Assembly (NCBI GenBank): GCA_945870175.1
Contig: CAMBRJ010000013.1
Coordinates: forward strand, 1 to 18,198
DNA length: 18,198 nt
DNA from: Gemmatimonas phototrophica
Lineage (GTDB): Bacteria > Gemmatimonadota > Gemmatimonadetes > Gemmatimonadales > Gemmatimonadaceae
Direction of reading: 5' to 3'
The position numbers and the translations under genes are program-made. Below the pieces are notes generated by a model that searched no databases, was not told the DNA's origin, and worked only from the letters and a program-made list of their open reading frames with translations. Below are positions 6,797-14,051 of the stretch, one piece after another; within the stretch, counting starts at the first letter, position 1, and each line of letters opens with the position of its first letter.

Positions 6797-7603
6797 ATGA
6801 CAGCCCCTCTCGATTCGTTCGCGCATCTGCTTATCGACACGACGGTCGCCGGCGTACGCACCATCACGCTGAACCGCCCGGAACGGCTCAACGCGGTGAA
6901 TCCGCGACTGGCCGACGAACTGCCGGTCGCGATGGCGCAGGCGGCGCGCAACGACGCGGTGCGCGTGGTGGTGATCACCGGCGCGGGCCGCGGATTCTGC
7001 GCCGGGCTGGATCTGAGTGAGCCGAGTTTGCGGGCGGATGCCGACCGCGCCACGCGACTGGATCCGTACTACTGGGTGGGGCGGTGGGTGCAGTCGATCA
7101 CGTCGTGCGAGAAGCCGGTGATTGCCGCCGTGAACGGCGCTGCCGCCGGCGCCGGATTCGGTTTGGCGCTGGCCTGTGATCTCCGTGTGGTGAGCGCCAG
7201 CGCCACGGTCACGGCGGGCTACGTGCGCCGGGGGCTGTCACCCGACGCCGGTGTCACGTGGTTCCTGCCGCGCTTGATCGGACACGCGCGCGCCACGGAC
7301 ATCATTCTCACCGGTCGCGATGTGCGCGCCGACGAAGCGGAGCGCATCGGACTCGCCACGTCGGTGCTGGCGGATGATGTGTTTGCTGATGGCGTGCAAC
7401 GCTACGCGGCGCAGCTGGCGGCTGGCCCGCCGATCGCGCTGGCGCTGTCGAAGCGGTTGTTGCTGGCGAGTGCCGACGCCACGCTCGACGCGCAGCTGCG
7501 CGAGGAGTTCACGCACATCAAGAGCTGTTTCGCGAGTGCCGATGTGCGCGAAGCCATGGCGGCGTTCAAGGAAAAGCGGGTCCCGACCTTCGAGGGGCGC
7601 TGA
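6797..7603 (+). CDS. Enoyl-CoA hydratase/isomerase family protein, PaaG-like active site
   Basis: A 268-residue crotonase-fold protein that should bind acyl-CoA. Oxyanion-hole and CoA segments are ITGAGRGFCAGLDL (60-73) and KPVIAAVNGAAAGAGFGLAL (106-125). Both catalytic glutamates of classical crotonase are missing: the first position is Gly122 (GFGLA instead of GCELA) and the second is Tyr142. An aspartate, Asp150, is present in the loop LSPDAGVT, the position used by PaaG-type ring-opening/double-bond isomerases and by 4-chlorobenzoyl-CoA dehalogenase. A hydratase activity is therefore doubtful and an isomerase (PaaG-like) role more likely, but no other phenylacetate-pathway gene is nearby. 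It stands alone on its strand and ends 10 bp from the convergent mannose-phosphate gene. Confidence 0.88.
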   Translation: MTAPLDSFAHLLIDTTVAGVRTITLNRPERLNAVNPRLADELPVAMAQAARNDAVRVVVITGAGRGFCAGLDLSEPSLRADADRATRLDPYYWVGRWVQSITSCEKPVIAAVNGAAAGAGFGLALACDLRVVSASATVTAGYVRRGLSPDAGVTWFLPRLIGHARATDIILTGRDVRADEAERIGLATSVLADDVFADGVQRYAAQLAAGPPIALALSKRLLLASADATLDAQLREEFTHIKSCFASADVREAMAAFKEKRVPTFEGR

Positions 7604-7613
7604 CGCGCGCGCG

Positions 7614-8804
7614 TTAGCTGGTGGTGGGGCGCCCGGGGGTGGAGCGCAGGCTGCCGGGCAGCGCGTTGAGCAGCGGCGAGAGATCGCTCGCGCGCTCGAG
7701 TGTGGTGACAAACGTCAGCCCGTCGAGCGAGACGACCAGCATGCCGGAAATCCCGTAGGCGACCACACAGCCGCCGTCGGCGTGAATCACGTTGCCGGAG
7801 GCATCGACGCAGTGCACCTGGCCCATCACGCCGTTGCCGGTGTCGTCGAGATCCCGCACGCGTCGTAACGAGGCCCAGGTCCCGACGTCATCCCATGCAC
7901 ACGCCGTGGGGAGTACCACCACGTTGCGACTGCGCTCGAGCAACCCGCGGTCGATCGACACCGACGTGACCAGTTCGGCGAAGGCGCTCAGGTCGCCGGC
8001 GGCCAGTTTGGGGAGGCCGTGCTGCAGCTCACCGGTGTGCGCGTTGAGCTCGTCGAGGACGACGCGGGCACGCCACACGAAGATGCCGGTGTTCCAGAGG
8101 GCGCCCTTGTCGATGAGCGTGTCGGCGAGCGCCGCCGTGGGTTTCTCCACGAAGTGCTCCACGCGACAGGCGCCTCCCTCGGCTCGCGACACGAACGGAT
8201 CGAAGGGCGCGCCGGGCTGCAGGTAGCCGAAGCCTGTCTCGCAGCGCGTTGGGGTGGCACCGAGGGCCACGAGCACGGGCTCGGCCGACGCGATCGTGGC
8301 GGCGCGCCGGAGCGCTTCACGCAAGACGTCGGGAAACCCGACGGCGAGGTCGGCGTGCAGCGCGCAGAAGACGGTGTCGGGACCGGCGCGCCTCGCGACT
8401 TCCTGCGCGCCCCAGGCCAGAGCGGCCGCCGTGCCGAGCGGACGCGGCTCGATGAGCATGTTGGCGCGTGGCACTTCGGGAATCGCTTCGTGCAGCGCAT
8501 CGGCGATGTCGGCGCTGGTCACCACCAGCACGCGTTCGGCCGGCACCAGCGGCGAGAGGCGTGCGATGGTGTCGGCGATCAGCGGGCGCTCGTTAACGAG
8601 GGCGAGGAGCTGCTTGGGGCGCCTGGGCGTGCTGAGCGGCCAGAAGCGGGTGCCGATGCCGCCGGCGAAGACGACGGCCCAGAGCGCCGTGCTCGTCTCA
8701 AGCAGGGGCTCGAGTTCGAAGTCCTCCATCGTGTCGGCGATCGCCGAGGGCTCGACGAGCACGGGGGACACGACATGGGGAGCGACAGCGCGGGGCTCAG
8801 GCAT
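7614..8804 (-). CDS. manC: Mannose-1-phosphate guanylyltransferase (nucleotidyltransferase type)
   Basis: A 396-residue protein predicted to make GDP-mannose from mannose-1-phosphate and GTP, feeding glycans and glycoconjugates. The pyrophosphorylase signature runs VFAGGIGTRFWPLSTPRRPK from residue 46, followed by QLLAL. Further family marks are the acceptor-site HFVEKPT, GALWNTGIFVW and a late WDDVGTW segment. It lacks the C-terminal phosphomannose isomerase domain of bifunctional AlgA-type enzymes. The start is uncertain. The ATG at 8804 gives about 40 residues before the catalytic core, longer than usual; the ATG at 8729 gives a more typical 371-residue protein; a TTG at 8849 is also in frame. 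None has a good ribosome binding site. The C-terminus after about 375 is Pro/Thr/Ser-rich. No other sugar-nucleotide gene is adjacent. Confidence 0.9.
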   Translation of the reverse strand: MPEPRAVAPHVVSPVLVEPSAIADTMEDFELEPLLETSTALWAVVFAGGIGTRFWPLSTPRRPKQLLALVNERPLIADTIARLSPLVPAERVLVVTSADIADALHEAIPEVPRANMLIEPRPLGTAAALAWGAQEVARRAGPDTVFCALHADLAVGFPDVLREALRRAATIASAEPVLVALGATPTRCETGFGYLQPGAPFDPFVSRAEGGACRVEHFVEKPTAALADTLIDKGALWNTGIFVWRARVVLDELNAHTGELQHGLPKLAAGDLSAFAELVTSVSIDRGLLERSRNVVVLPTACAWDDVGTWASLRRVRDLDDTGNGVMGQVHCVDASGNVIHADGGCVVAYGISGMLVVSLDGLTFVTTLERASDLSPLLNALPGSLRSTPGRPTTS

Positions 8805-8889
8805 CGTGGCAGCGGAATGAAGAACACGAAGGGCAGACCGCAAATACAAACGCCCGTGGCAACTGGCGCATCTGCTCGGCTATGGACAA

Positions 8890-8895
8890 CATACT
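8890..8895 (+). promoter_or_regulatory. -10-like box of DUF1835 gene (predicted leaderless)
   Basis: CATACT is followed by six bases (tgggcg) and the ATG at 8902. The first base departs from TANNNT, so support is weaker than for other genes here, although CATACT recurs at the same distance before the dimethylargininase and thioredoxin genes. Confidence 0.45.
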
Positions 8896-8901
8896 TGGGC
8901 G

Positions 8902-9933
8902 ATGCTCACCCTGCACCTTACGAACGGCGACTCGGCCGCCAGCGCGCTCGCGCGATCCGGCCTTCCTGGGGACATTGTCTCCTGGCGCGACGTGCTGCAC
9001 GACGGTCCCGTGCCGCCGGACGACGACCTGAGCGTTTTTCACCGCGTCCGCGCCGAATTTCTGGCAGGCCGCGGGTGGTCGAATCTGATGGCGGCGATCA
9101 CCGACTTCGAGCAACGCGACGCGCGACTGGACGATGTGACGGCCGGCGATGAGGTGGTGCTGTGGTTTGAGCCCGATCTGTACGACCAGCTGCAATTGAT
9201 CCAGATTCTGGCACGTTTCGAACGGCGGGCCCCGAGCGAACGCCCACGGCTCACGATCGTGCCGGCCGATTGCTATCTCGGACTGTTGCTGCCGGAGAAG
9301 TTCGCCCCGTTGTACGCGGCGCGTCGTGAGATCACGCCGGAGGATCTGGTGCACGGCCGTGTGACGTGGCGCGCGTTCACGTCGAGCACGCCGGACGAGT
9401 TGCTGGCGGTGACCAACCGGCTCGATCGCGAGGTGACCGCGCGCACGTACACCTCCGACGACCTCGTGCGGTTGCCGCATCTGGTGGCGGCGTTGCGTCG
9501 GCAGCTCGAGGAATATCCGGATACCGACGCCGGATTATCGCGCAGCGAGCGCCAATTGTGTGAAGCGCTCTCGCCGGGGGCGATCACGCTGGGCAAGTTG
9601 TACGCGGCGCATCAGGTCACGGAGTCGTGGGTGTGGCTTGGCGACGTGAGCTTCGCGTGGTACGCCGAGCGACTCAGTGATTGTGCCCATCCGATCGTGG
9701 TGCATACCAACGGCTCGCGGGTGATTGCGCCGTTGCGCGATACCGATGGCCGGGCGTTCTGGGAGCGCACGGTGCAACTCACGTCGTTCGGACAGGATGT
9801 GGTTCGCGCGCGCGCCGATGCGGTTCGGGCCAACGGGATTGACCGCTGGATCGGCGGCACGCACTGCACGCAGGCGCAGTACTGGCGTTGGGACGCGCGT
9901 ACGCAGCACACCGAACTCGTTCCCGGCACCTGA
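8902..9933 (+). CDS. DUF1835 domain-containing protein
   Basis: A 343-residue cytosolic protein. The N-terminus (LHLTNGDSAASAL...GDIVSWRDVLHDGPVP) is the characteristic opening of DUF1835, with the HDGPVP segment near 34-39, and the domain continues to about residue 125 (ending near FEPDLYDQLQLIQIL). The rest, including a wHTH-like stretch around 212-240 (LSRSERQLCEALSPGAITLG), is less recognisable. The biochemical role of the family is not known to me. The stop overlaps the next gene's start by one base (TGATG at 9931-9935), so it is almost certainly co-translated with PLP decarboxylase #1, which hints at a shared pathway or a regulatory role. Good family confidence, no functional call. Confidence 0.82.
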   Translation: MLTLHLTNGDSAASALARSGLPGDIVSWRDVLHDGPVPPDDDLSVFHRVRAEFLAGRGWSNLMAAITDFEQRDARLDDVTAGDEVVLWFEPDLYDQLQLIQILARFERRAPSERPRLTIVPADCYLGLLLPEKFAPLYAARREITPEDLVHGRVTWRAFTSSTPDELLAVTNRLDREVTARTYTSDDLVRLPHLVAALRRQLEEYPDTDAGLSRSERQLCEALSPGAITLGKLYAAHQVTESWVWLGDVSFAWYAERLSDCAHPIVVHTNGSRVIAPLRDTDGRAFWERTVQLTSFGQDVVRARADAVRANGIDRWIGGTHCTQAQYWRWDARTQHTELVPGT

Positions 9934-11414
9934 TGGATACGCCCCGCGACACCGACGCCGAGTTGCTGGCGATGCTCGAAGCCGACACGACGCTCGACGC
10001 GGCGCGGCCGATCCTGGAACTGGCGGCCGCCTACTTCGCCGACACGCGTCGGGGCGAAGGGCCGGTGTCGACCTGGCACAGCGCGCAAGTCATTGCCGAT
10101 CGGCTCGCGGGCCCCATGCCACGTGGCGCGCGCGCGCTATCGGATGTGGCGCGTCGCTTGTCATCCCTGTTGCTGGAGGACGTGAACCGTCTAGCGCATC
10201 CGATGTACATCGGGCATCAGGTGTCATCCCCGCTGCCGGCGGCCGTGTGGACCGAGGCGTTGATCAGTGCCCTCAACCAATCGCAGGCCGTGCGCGAGAT
10301 GTCGCCGTCGTTCACGCCGCTGGAGCATCAGGTGATCGCGTGGATGACCGACCTGGTGGGGTGGGATGAGCAGGCCGGCGGCACGATGACGTCGGGTGGC
10401 ACCGAAGCGACGTTTGCGGCGCTGTTGGCGGCGCGCAGTCGCGCGGTGCCCGATGTCTGGACGAACGGCCTCGGGGCCAACGTGCCGGTGGTCGTGTGCG
10501 GCGAGCATACGCACTACGCCGTGTCGCGCGCCGCTGGCGAAATGGGCCTCGGCTTGTCGCGCGTGATCACGATCCCGTCGCGCGCACTGTGCCTGGATAC
10601 CGACGCGCTGCGCGAGCGATTGACGGCCCTGCGCGCCACCGGCACGCGCGTGATGGCCGTGGTGGCGACCGCCGGGTGTACGGCCACCGGCAGCTTCGAT
10701 GACCTGGAGGCGGTGGCCGATCTCTGCGATGAGTTCGCGGACGATCACGGGCCGTTGTGGCTGCATGTCGATGCGGCGCACGGTGGTGCGGCGATGCTGT
10801 CGCCCACGCATCGACACCGCGTACGGGGGCTGGTCCGGGCGCGGTCGCTGGCGTGGGATCCGCACAAGACGTTGCTGTTGCCATTGTCGGCGGGCATGGT
10901 GCTGGTGCGCGATCAGGACGATCTCACGCGCGCCTTCGCGCAAGAGGCGCCGTACTTGTTCAGCTCGGGCTCCGACGCGCAGGTCTGGGATATGGGTCCG
11001 CGTTCGTTCCAGTGTTCCCGCCGCGCCGACGTGCTCAAGTTGTGGGTGGCGATCGAGCGGTACGGCTCCGACAATCTGGCGCGACTGTATGATCGGCTCT
11101 GCCGGATGGCGCAGACGCTGCACGGCTTGCTCAGCGCCCGCAGCGACTTCACGCCGCTGCACGAGCCGATGTCGAACATCCTCTGCTTCGCGTGGACGCC
11201 GCCAGGCGTCGCGGCGGCCGATCTGGACACGTTGACCACGGCGCTGCGCGAGCGATACAACCGCTCGGGCCGCGGCTGGATCACGGCGACCACGCTGGAC
11301 GGTCGTCGGGTGCTGCGCATTACGGTGATGAATGCGCGCACCGATGAGACACACCTCGCCAAGCTGGTGGACGGACTCGTGGCCGAAGCCGCGCAGCTCC
11401 TGCACACGCACTAG
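9933..11414 (+). CDS. Group II pyridoxal-phosphate-dependent decarboxylase #1
   Basis: A 493-residue fold-type I PLP enzyme of the aromatic-amino-acid/glutamate/diaminobutyrate decarboxylase group. Visible landmarks: HPMYIGHQVSSPLP (89-102), the phosphate-binding TSGGTEAT (153-160), the stacking His194 in HTHYAVSRA, Asp280 in HVDAAHGG which holds the pyridine nitrogen, and the Schiff-base Lys312 in WDPHKT. The HPMYIGH and HVDAAHGG forms resemble the diaminobutyrate/glutamate-type branch more than the aromatic branch, but substrate prediction is weak. The ATG at 9933 overlaps the DUF1835 stop in TGATG, which fixes this start over an in-frame upstream one at 9888. The protein ends in LLHTH. Another member of the same superfamily lies 2.6 kb downstream. 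Confidence 0.92.
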   Translation: MDTPRDTDAELLAMLEADTTLDAARPILELAAAYFADTRRGEGPVSTWHSAQVIADRLAGPMPRGARALSDVARRLSSLLLEDVNRLAHPMYIGHQVSSPLPAAVWTEALISALNQSQAVREMSPSFTPLEHQVIAWMTDLVGWDEQAGGTMTSGGTEATFAALLAARSRAVPDVWTNGLGANVPVVVCGEHTHYAVSRAAGEMGLGLSRVITIPSRALCLDTDALRERLTALRATGTRVMAVVATAGCTATGSFDDLEAVADLCDEFADDHGPLWLHVDAAHGGAAMLSPTHRHRVRGLVRARSLAWDPHKTLLLPLSAGMVLVRDQDDLTRAFAQEAPYLFSSGSDAQVWDMGPRSFQCSRRADVLKLWVAIERYGSDNLARLYDRLCRMAQTLHGLLSARSDFTPLHEPMSNILCFAWTPPGVAAADLDTLTTALRERYNRSGRGWITATTLDGRRVLRITVMNARTDETHLAKLVDGLVAEAAQLLHTH

Positions 11415-11560
11415 CACAGGCCCTCGCGCGGCCCCTCTCGACGCAGCGGCGCGGAACCGTGTGTATATTGCAGACTCCCGCGTCGATCCACTGGCGCGCA
11501 CGACGCTGACCGTGATGGCCCGTCCGCGCCCCGCCGCGCGTGGGCATCACATGCCGCGCA

Positions 11561-11566
11561 TAGATT
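11561..11566 (+). promoter_or_regulatory. Candidate -10 box of malic enzyme gene
   Basis: TAGATT, the same hexamer as before tsaC and the 2H gene, lies 17 bases before the GTG at 11584. Transcription would begin near 11573, giving a leader of about 11 nt that still includes the GGAG ribosome binding site at 11575-11578. An alternative AT-rich element, TATATT, sits near 11464-11469. Confidence 0.4.
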
Positions 11567-11574
11567 CGCTCTCT

Positions 11575-11578
11575 GGAG
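11575..11578 (+). promoter_or_regulatory. Ribosome binding site of malic enzyme gene
   Basis: GGAG ends five bases before the GTG at 11584. It is one of the few good Shine-Dalgarno sites in this window and decides the start choice. A two-codon ORF (ATG CCG TGA, 11579-11587) begins immediately after it and its stop overlaps the GTG. Confidence 0.5.
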
Positions 11579-11583
11579 ATGCC

Positions 11584-13221
11584 GTGACGATCCCGCTCCA
11601 ACTGAAACGTGGTTCCGATCTTCTGCACGACCCGGTTCTGAACAAAGGCACCGCCTTTACGGATGCCGAGCGCGATGCCTTCGGATTGCGAGGTCTGTTG
11701 CCGCCGCGCGTGATGTCACAGGACGAACAGCTCGCGCGCATTCTGCCCGGTGTGCGCTCGAAGCCGTCGCCCCTCGAGCAGTATGCGTATCTGGTCGCGC
11801 TGCACGATCGCAATGTGACGCTGTTCTATCGGCTGGTGATGGATCACCTCGAAGAGTTGATGCCGGTGCTGTACACGCCCACGGTCGGGCAGGCGTGCGA
11901 AGAGTTCGGCCGGATCTTCCGTCGCAGCCGCGGCATGTACATCAGCGCCGCCGACAAGGGACGCGTGGCGGAGGTGCTGGCCAACTGGCCGCAAGACGAC
12001 GTTCGCATGATCGTCGTGACCGACGGTGAACGTATTCTCGGCCTGGGCGATCTGGGCGCGAACGGTATGGGCATTCCGATCGGGAAGCTCACGCTCTACA
12101 CGGCGTGCGCGGGCGTGTCGCCCAATGAGTGCCTGCCGATCACGATCGACGTAGGCACGAACAACACGGCGCTGCGCGAGAGTCATTCCTATGTGGGGCT
12201 GCGCCAGCCGCGGTTGCGCGGCGCCGAGTACGACGAGTTGATGGATGAATTCGTCGAGGCGGTGCAGGCGCGCTTCCCGCTGGCCTGTCTGCAGTTTGAA
12301 GACTTCGGCAATCACAACGCGTTCTCGCTGCTCGAGCGCTGGCGCGATCGGATCTGCACGTTTAACGACGACATCCAGGGCACGGCATCGGTGGCGCTGG
12401 CGGGGCTCTACTCGGCCGCGCGCATCAGCGGCACGCCGCTGCGTGATATGCGCCTGCTCTTTCTCGGCGCCGGCGAGGCTGGTATCGGCATCGGCGACCT
12501 GGTGGTCGAGGCGCTCTGCTCGGAAGGGCTGTCGTTAGACGAGGCCCGCCGGCACTGCTGGTTTGTAGACTCGAAGGGATTGGTGGAGCACTCGCGCACC
12601 GACTTGGCGGAGCACAAGAAGCCGTATGCGCATGCGCACGCGCCGCTGAACACGCTGCTGGAGGCGGTGGAGTCGCTGAAGCCGCATGCGATCATCGGCG
12701 TGTCGGGAACGCCCAACACGTTCACCAAAGAGGTCCTCGAAGCGATGGCGCGGGAGCACGCGCGGCCGATCGTGCTCGCGCTGTCTAATCCCACGTCGAA
12801 GGCCGAGTGCACGGCGCTGCAGGCCTATTCGGCTACCGATGGGCGCGCCATCTTCGCGAGCGGCAGTCCATTCGCGCCGGTAACGTACAAGGGCAAGACC
12901 CACGTGCCGGGGCAGGGCAATAACGCGTACATCTTCCCCGGCGTCGGACTCGGCGTCATCGTGAGCGCGTCGTCACGCGTCACGGAAGCGATGTTCGCCG
13001 CCGCCGCGCGCACGTTGGCGTCGCTGGTGACTGAGGACGATCTGGCGATGGGACGCATTTATCCCAGCCTGTCGCGCATTCGCGAAGTGTCACGCGCCAT
13101 CGCGATCGAAGTGGCGACCTTGGCCTTCGACCGCGGGCTGGCCCGCGTTGAGCGGCCGGCTGACATCGCGGCCGCCGTGACGGACGCGATGTTCCAGCCG
13201 CACTACGTGTCGCTGCTGTAG
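11584..13221 (+). CDS. Malic enzyme (oxidative decarboxylating malate dehydrogenase)
   Basis: A 545-residue enzyme converting malate to pyruvate, CO2 and NAD(P)H, of the large form shared with mitochondria, plants and E. coli MaeA. Seen: NKGTAFTDAERDAFGLRGLL (20-39), catalytic Tyr97 in YTPTVG, VVTDGERILGLGDLGANGMG (144-163), catalytic Lys168, metal ligands Glu239/Asp240 in QFEDF and Asp263 in FNDDIQGTA, and the nucleotide loop GAGEAGIGIGD (295-305). After the second Rossmann strand it reads VDSKGLV with KKP 14-16 residues later, as in NADP-dependent plant and cytosolic animal enzymes, so NADP preference is plausible despite the usual 'NAD-dependent' label. GTG at 11584 is chosen for its GGAG; the ATG at 11551 adds 11 residues. 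It ends one base from the convergent dimethylargininase gene. Confidence 0.95.
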   Translation: MTIPLQLKRGSDLLHDPVLNKGTAFTDAERDAFGLRGLLPPRVMSQDEQLARILPGVRSKPSPLEQYAYLVALHDRNVTLFYRLVMDHLEELMPVLYTPTVGQACEEFGRIFRRSRGMYISAADKGRVAEVLANWPQDDVRMIVVTDGERILGLGDLGANGMGIPIGKLTLYTACAGVSPNECLPITIDVGTNNTALRESHSYVGLRQPRLRGAEYDELMDEFVEAVQARFPLACLQFEDFGNHNAFSLLERWRDRICTFNDDIQGTASVALAGLYSAARISGTPLRDMRLLFLGAGEAGIGIGDLVVEALCSEGLSLDEARRHCWFVDSKGLVEHSRTDLAEHKKPYAHAHAPLNTLLEAVESLKPHAIIGVSGTPNTFTKEVLEAMAREHARPIVLALSNPTSKAECTALQAYSATDGRAIFASGSPFAPVTYKGKTHVPGQGNNAYIFPGVGLGVIVSASSRVTEAMFAAAARTLASLVTEDDLAMGRIYPSLSRIREVSRAIAIEVATLAFDRGLARVERPADIAAAVTDAMFQPHYVSLL

Positions 13222-13222
13222 A

Positions 13223-14005
13223 TCAGAATCGCAGCGAGAGGCAGCTGAGCCCTCCGTCCATCTTGGCGAACTCGCTCATCGCCAAAGGCTCCAGCGTGTA
13301 ACCGGCCGCACGCAGCAGCGCGTGCGTGCCGGGGACGTCGTCGGCCACGAAGATGACGTCGTTCACCCGCACGCCATTGGCGGCATACTCCTCGCCGGCC
13401 GGCACGCGCAACACGCGCATGTCGGCGAAGGCCTCGTGGTTGGCGAGTGCTTCGATGCAGAGCAGCCGATCGGCGTCGAGCGCGACGACGCCACTTTTCA
13501 GATGCAGGATACCTGGGGTGTGGCGGATGTCGACCAGCCGCGATTCGACCCCGTATCGTGACAGCCACTCGGCCAGCTGACGCGCGCCCTCGTGATTGGT
13601 GCGCCGCGAGATCCCGATGAATACCGTGTGCCCCGCTTCGCACACGTCGCCCGCATCGAGCGTCCCGGGGCTCGTGATCGCTGGCAGCTCCGGGAAGCAC
13701 GCGGAGAGCACCTCGCGCATCGCGAGCACCTCGCCGGCGCGACTGTCCGCGCCCGGACGCGTGATGATGGCGCCCTGGCCGGGAAGGATAAGCGCGGTGT
13801 CTTCGACAAACGTGGAGTCGGGGTGCGCGCCGTCGGCGGGCAGCGCGATGACGGTACACCCATGGCGCGCGAGGGCGGCACAGTAGGCCGCATGCTGCGC
13901 GAGCGCCAGATCGACGTCGGGAGGCCCGAGGTCGACGGTGGTGAGTCCGTCCGCGAAGTTCCGGGCCGGTGCACGGACAATCGCCTGCGAAAATCGTGAG
14001 AACAT
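13223..14005 (-). CDS. Dimethylarginine dimethylaminohydrolase (DDAH) family
   Basis: A 260-residue amidinotransferase-fold enzyme predicted to hydrolyse N-omega-methylated arginines to citrulline plus methylamine or dimethylamine. Seen: the substrate-binding HPDSTFVEDTALI (61-73), TLDAGDV with Asp117, RRTNHEGARQL (134-144), catalytic His168 in LHLKSGV, and the nucleophile Cys255 in the C-terminal GGLSCLSLRF, which closely fits bacterial DDAH ends. Lysine- or ornithine-related deiminases of the same fold cannot be excluded from sequence alone. The ATG at 14005 has CATACT 6 nt upstream, supporting this over the in-frame start at 14098. It diverges from PLP decarboxylase #2 over 46 bp and ends 1 bp from the convergent malic enzyme. 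Confidence 0.9.
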   Translation of the reverse strand: MFSRFSQAIVRAPARNFADGLTTVDLGPPDVDLALAQHAAYCAALARHGCTVIALPADGAHPDSTFVEDTALILPGQGAIITRPGADSRAGEVLAMREVLSACFPELPAITSPGTLDAGDVCEAGHTVFIGISRRTNHEGARQLAEWLSRYGVESRLVDIRHTPGILHLKSGVVALDADRLLCIEALANHEAFADMRVLRVPAGEEYAANGVRVNDVIFVADDVPGTHALLRAAGYTLEPLAMSEFAKMDGGLSCLSLRF

Positions 14006-14011
14006 GTGCGG

Positions 14012-14017
14012 AGTATG
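14012..14017 (-). promoter_or_regulatory. -10-like box of DDAH gene (predicted leaderless)
   Basis: On the minus strand CATACT is followed by six bases (ccgcac) and the ATG at 14005. The surrounding bases CCATACTCC-n-CAC-n-TG are shared with the thioredoxin gene promoter at 17106-17111, where the TG belongs to a TTG codon. Confidence 0.5.
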
Positions 14018-14040
14018 GCGCGTCGGGTGCCGCGGCGGAA

Positions 14041-14046
14041 TACTTT
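14041..14046 (+). promoter_or_regulatory. -10 box of PLP decarboxylase #2 (predicted leaderless)
   Basis: TACTTT is followed by five bases (tcgga) and the GTG at 14052. It lies 24 bp from the oppositely oriented DDAH -10 box, so the two polymerases would compete for almost the same DNA. Confidence 0.5.
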
Positions 14047-14051
14047 TCGGA

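Noticed and set aside
6625..6826. Extending the hypothetical protein to the ATG at 6826
   Set aside because: It would overlap the 5' end of the crotonase gene and its promoter, and the added residues look like translated intergenic DNA.
7604..7613. CGCGCGCGCG between convergent crotonase and manC stops
   Set aside because: Ten bases of alternating CG are expected now and then at this GC content; no supporting structure.
10224..11501. Minus-strand ORF (425 codons) antisense to decarboxylase #1
   Set aside because: Arg/His-rich shadow; the decarboxylase motifs are on the plus strand.
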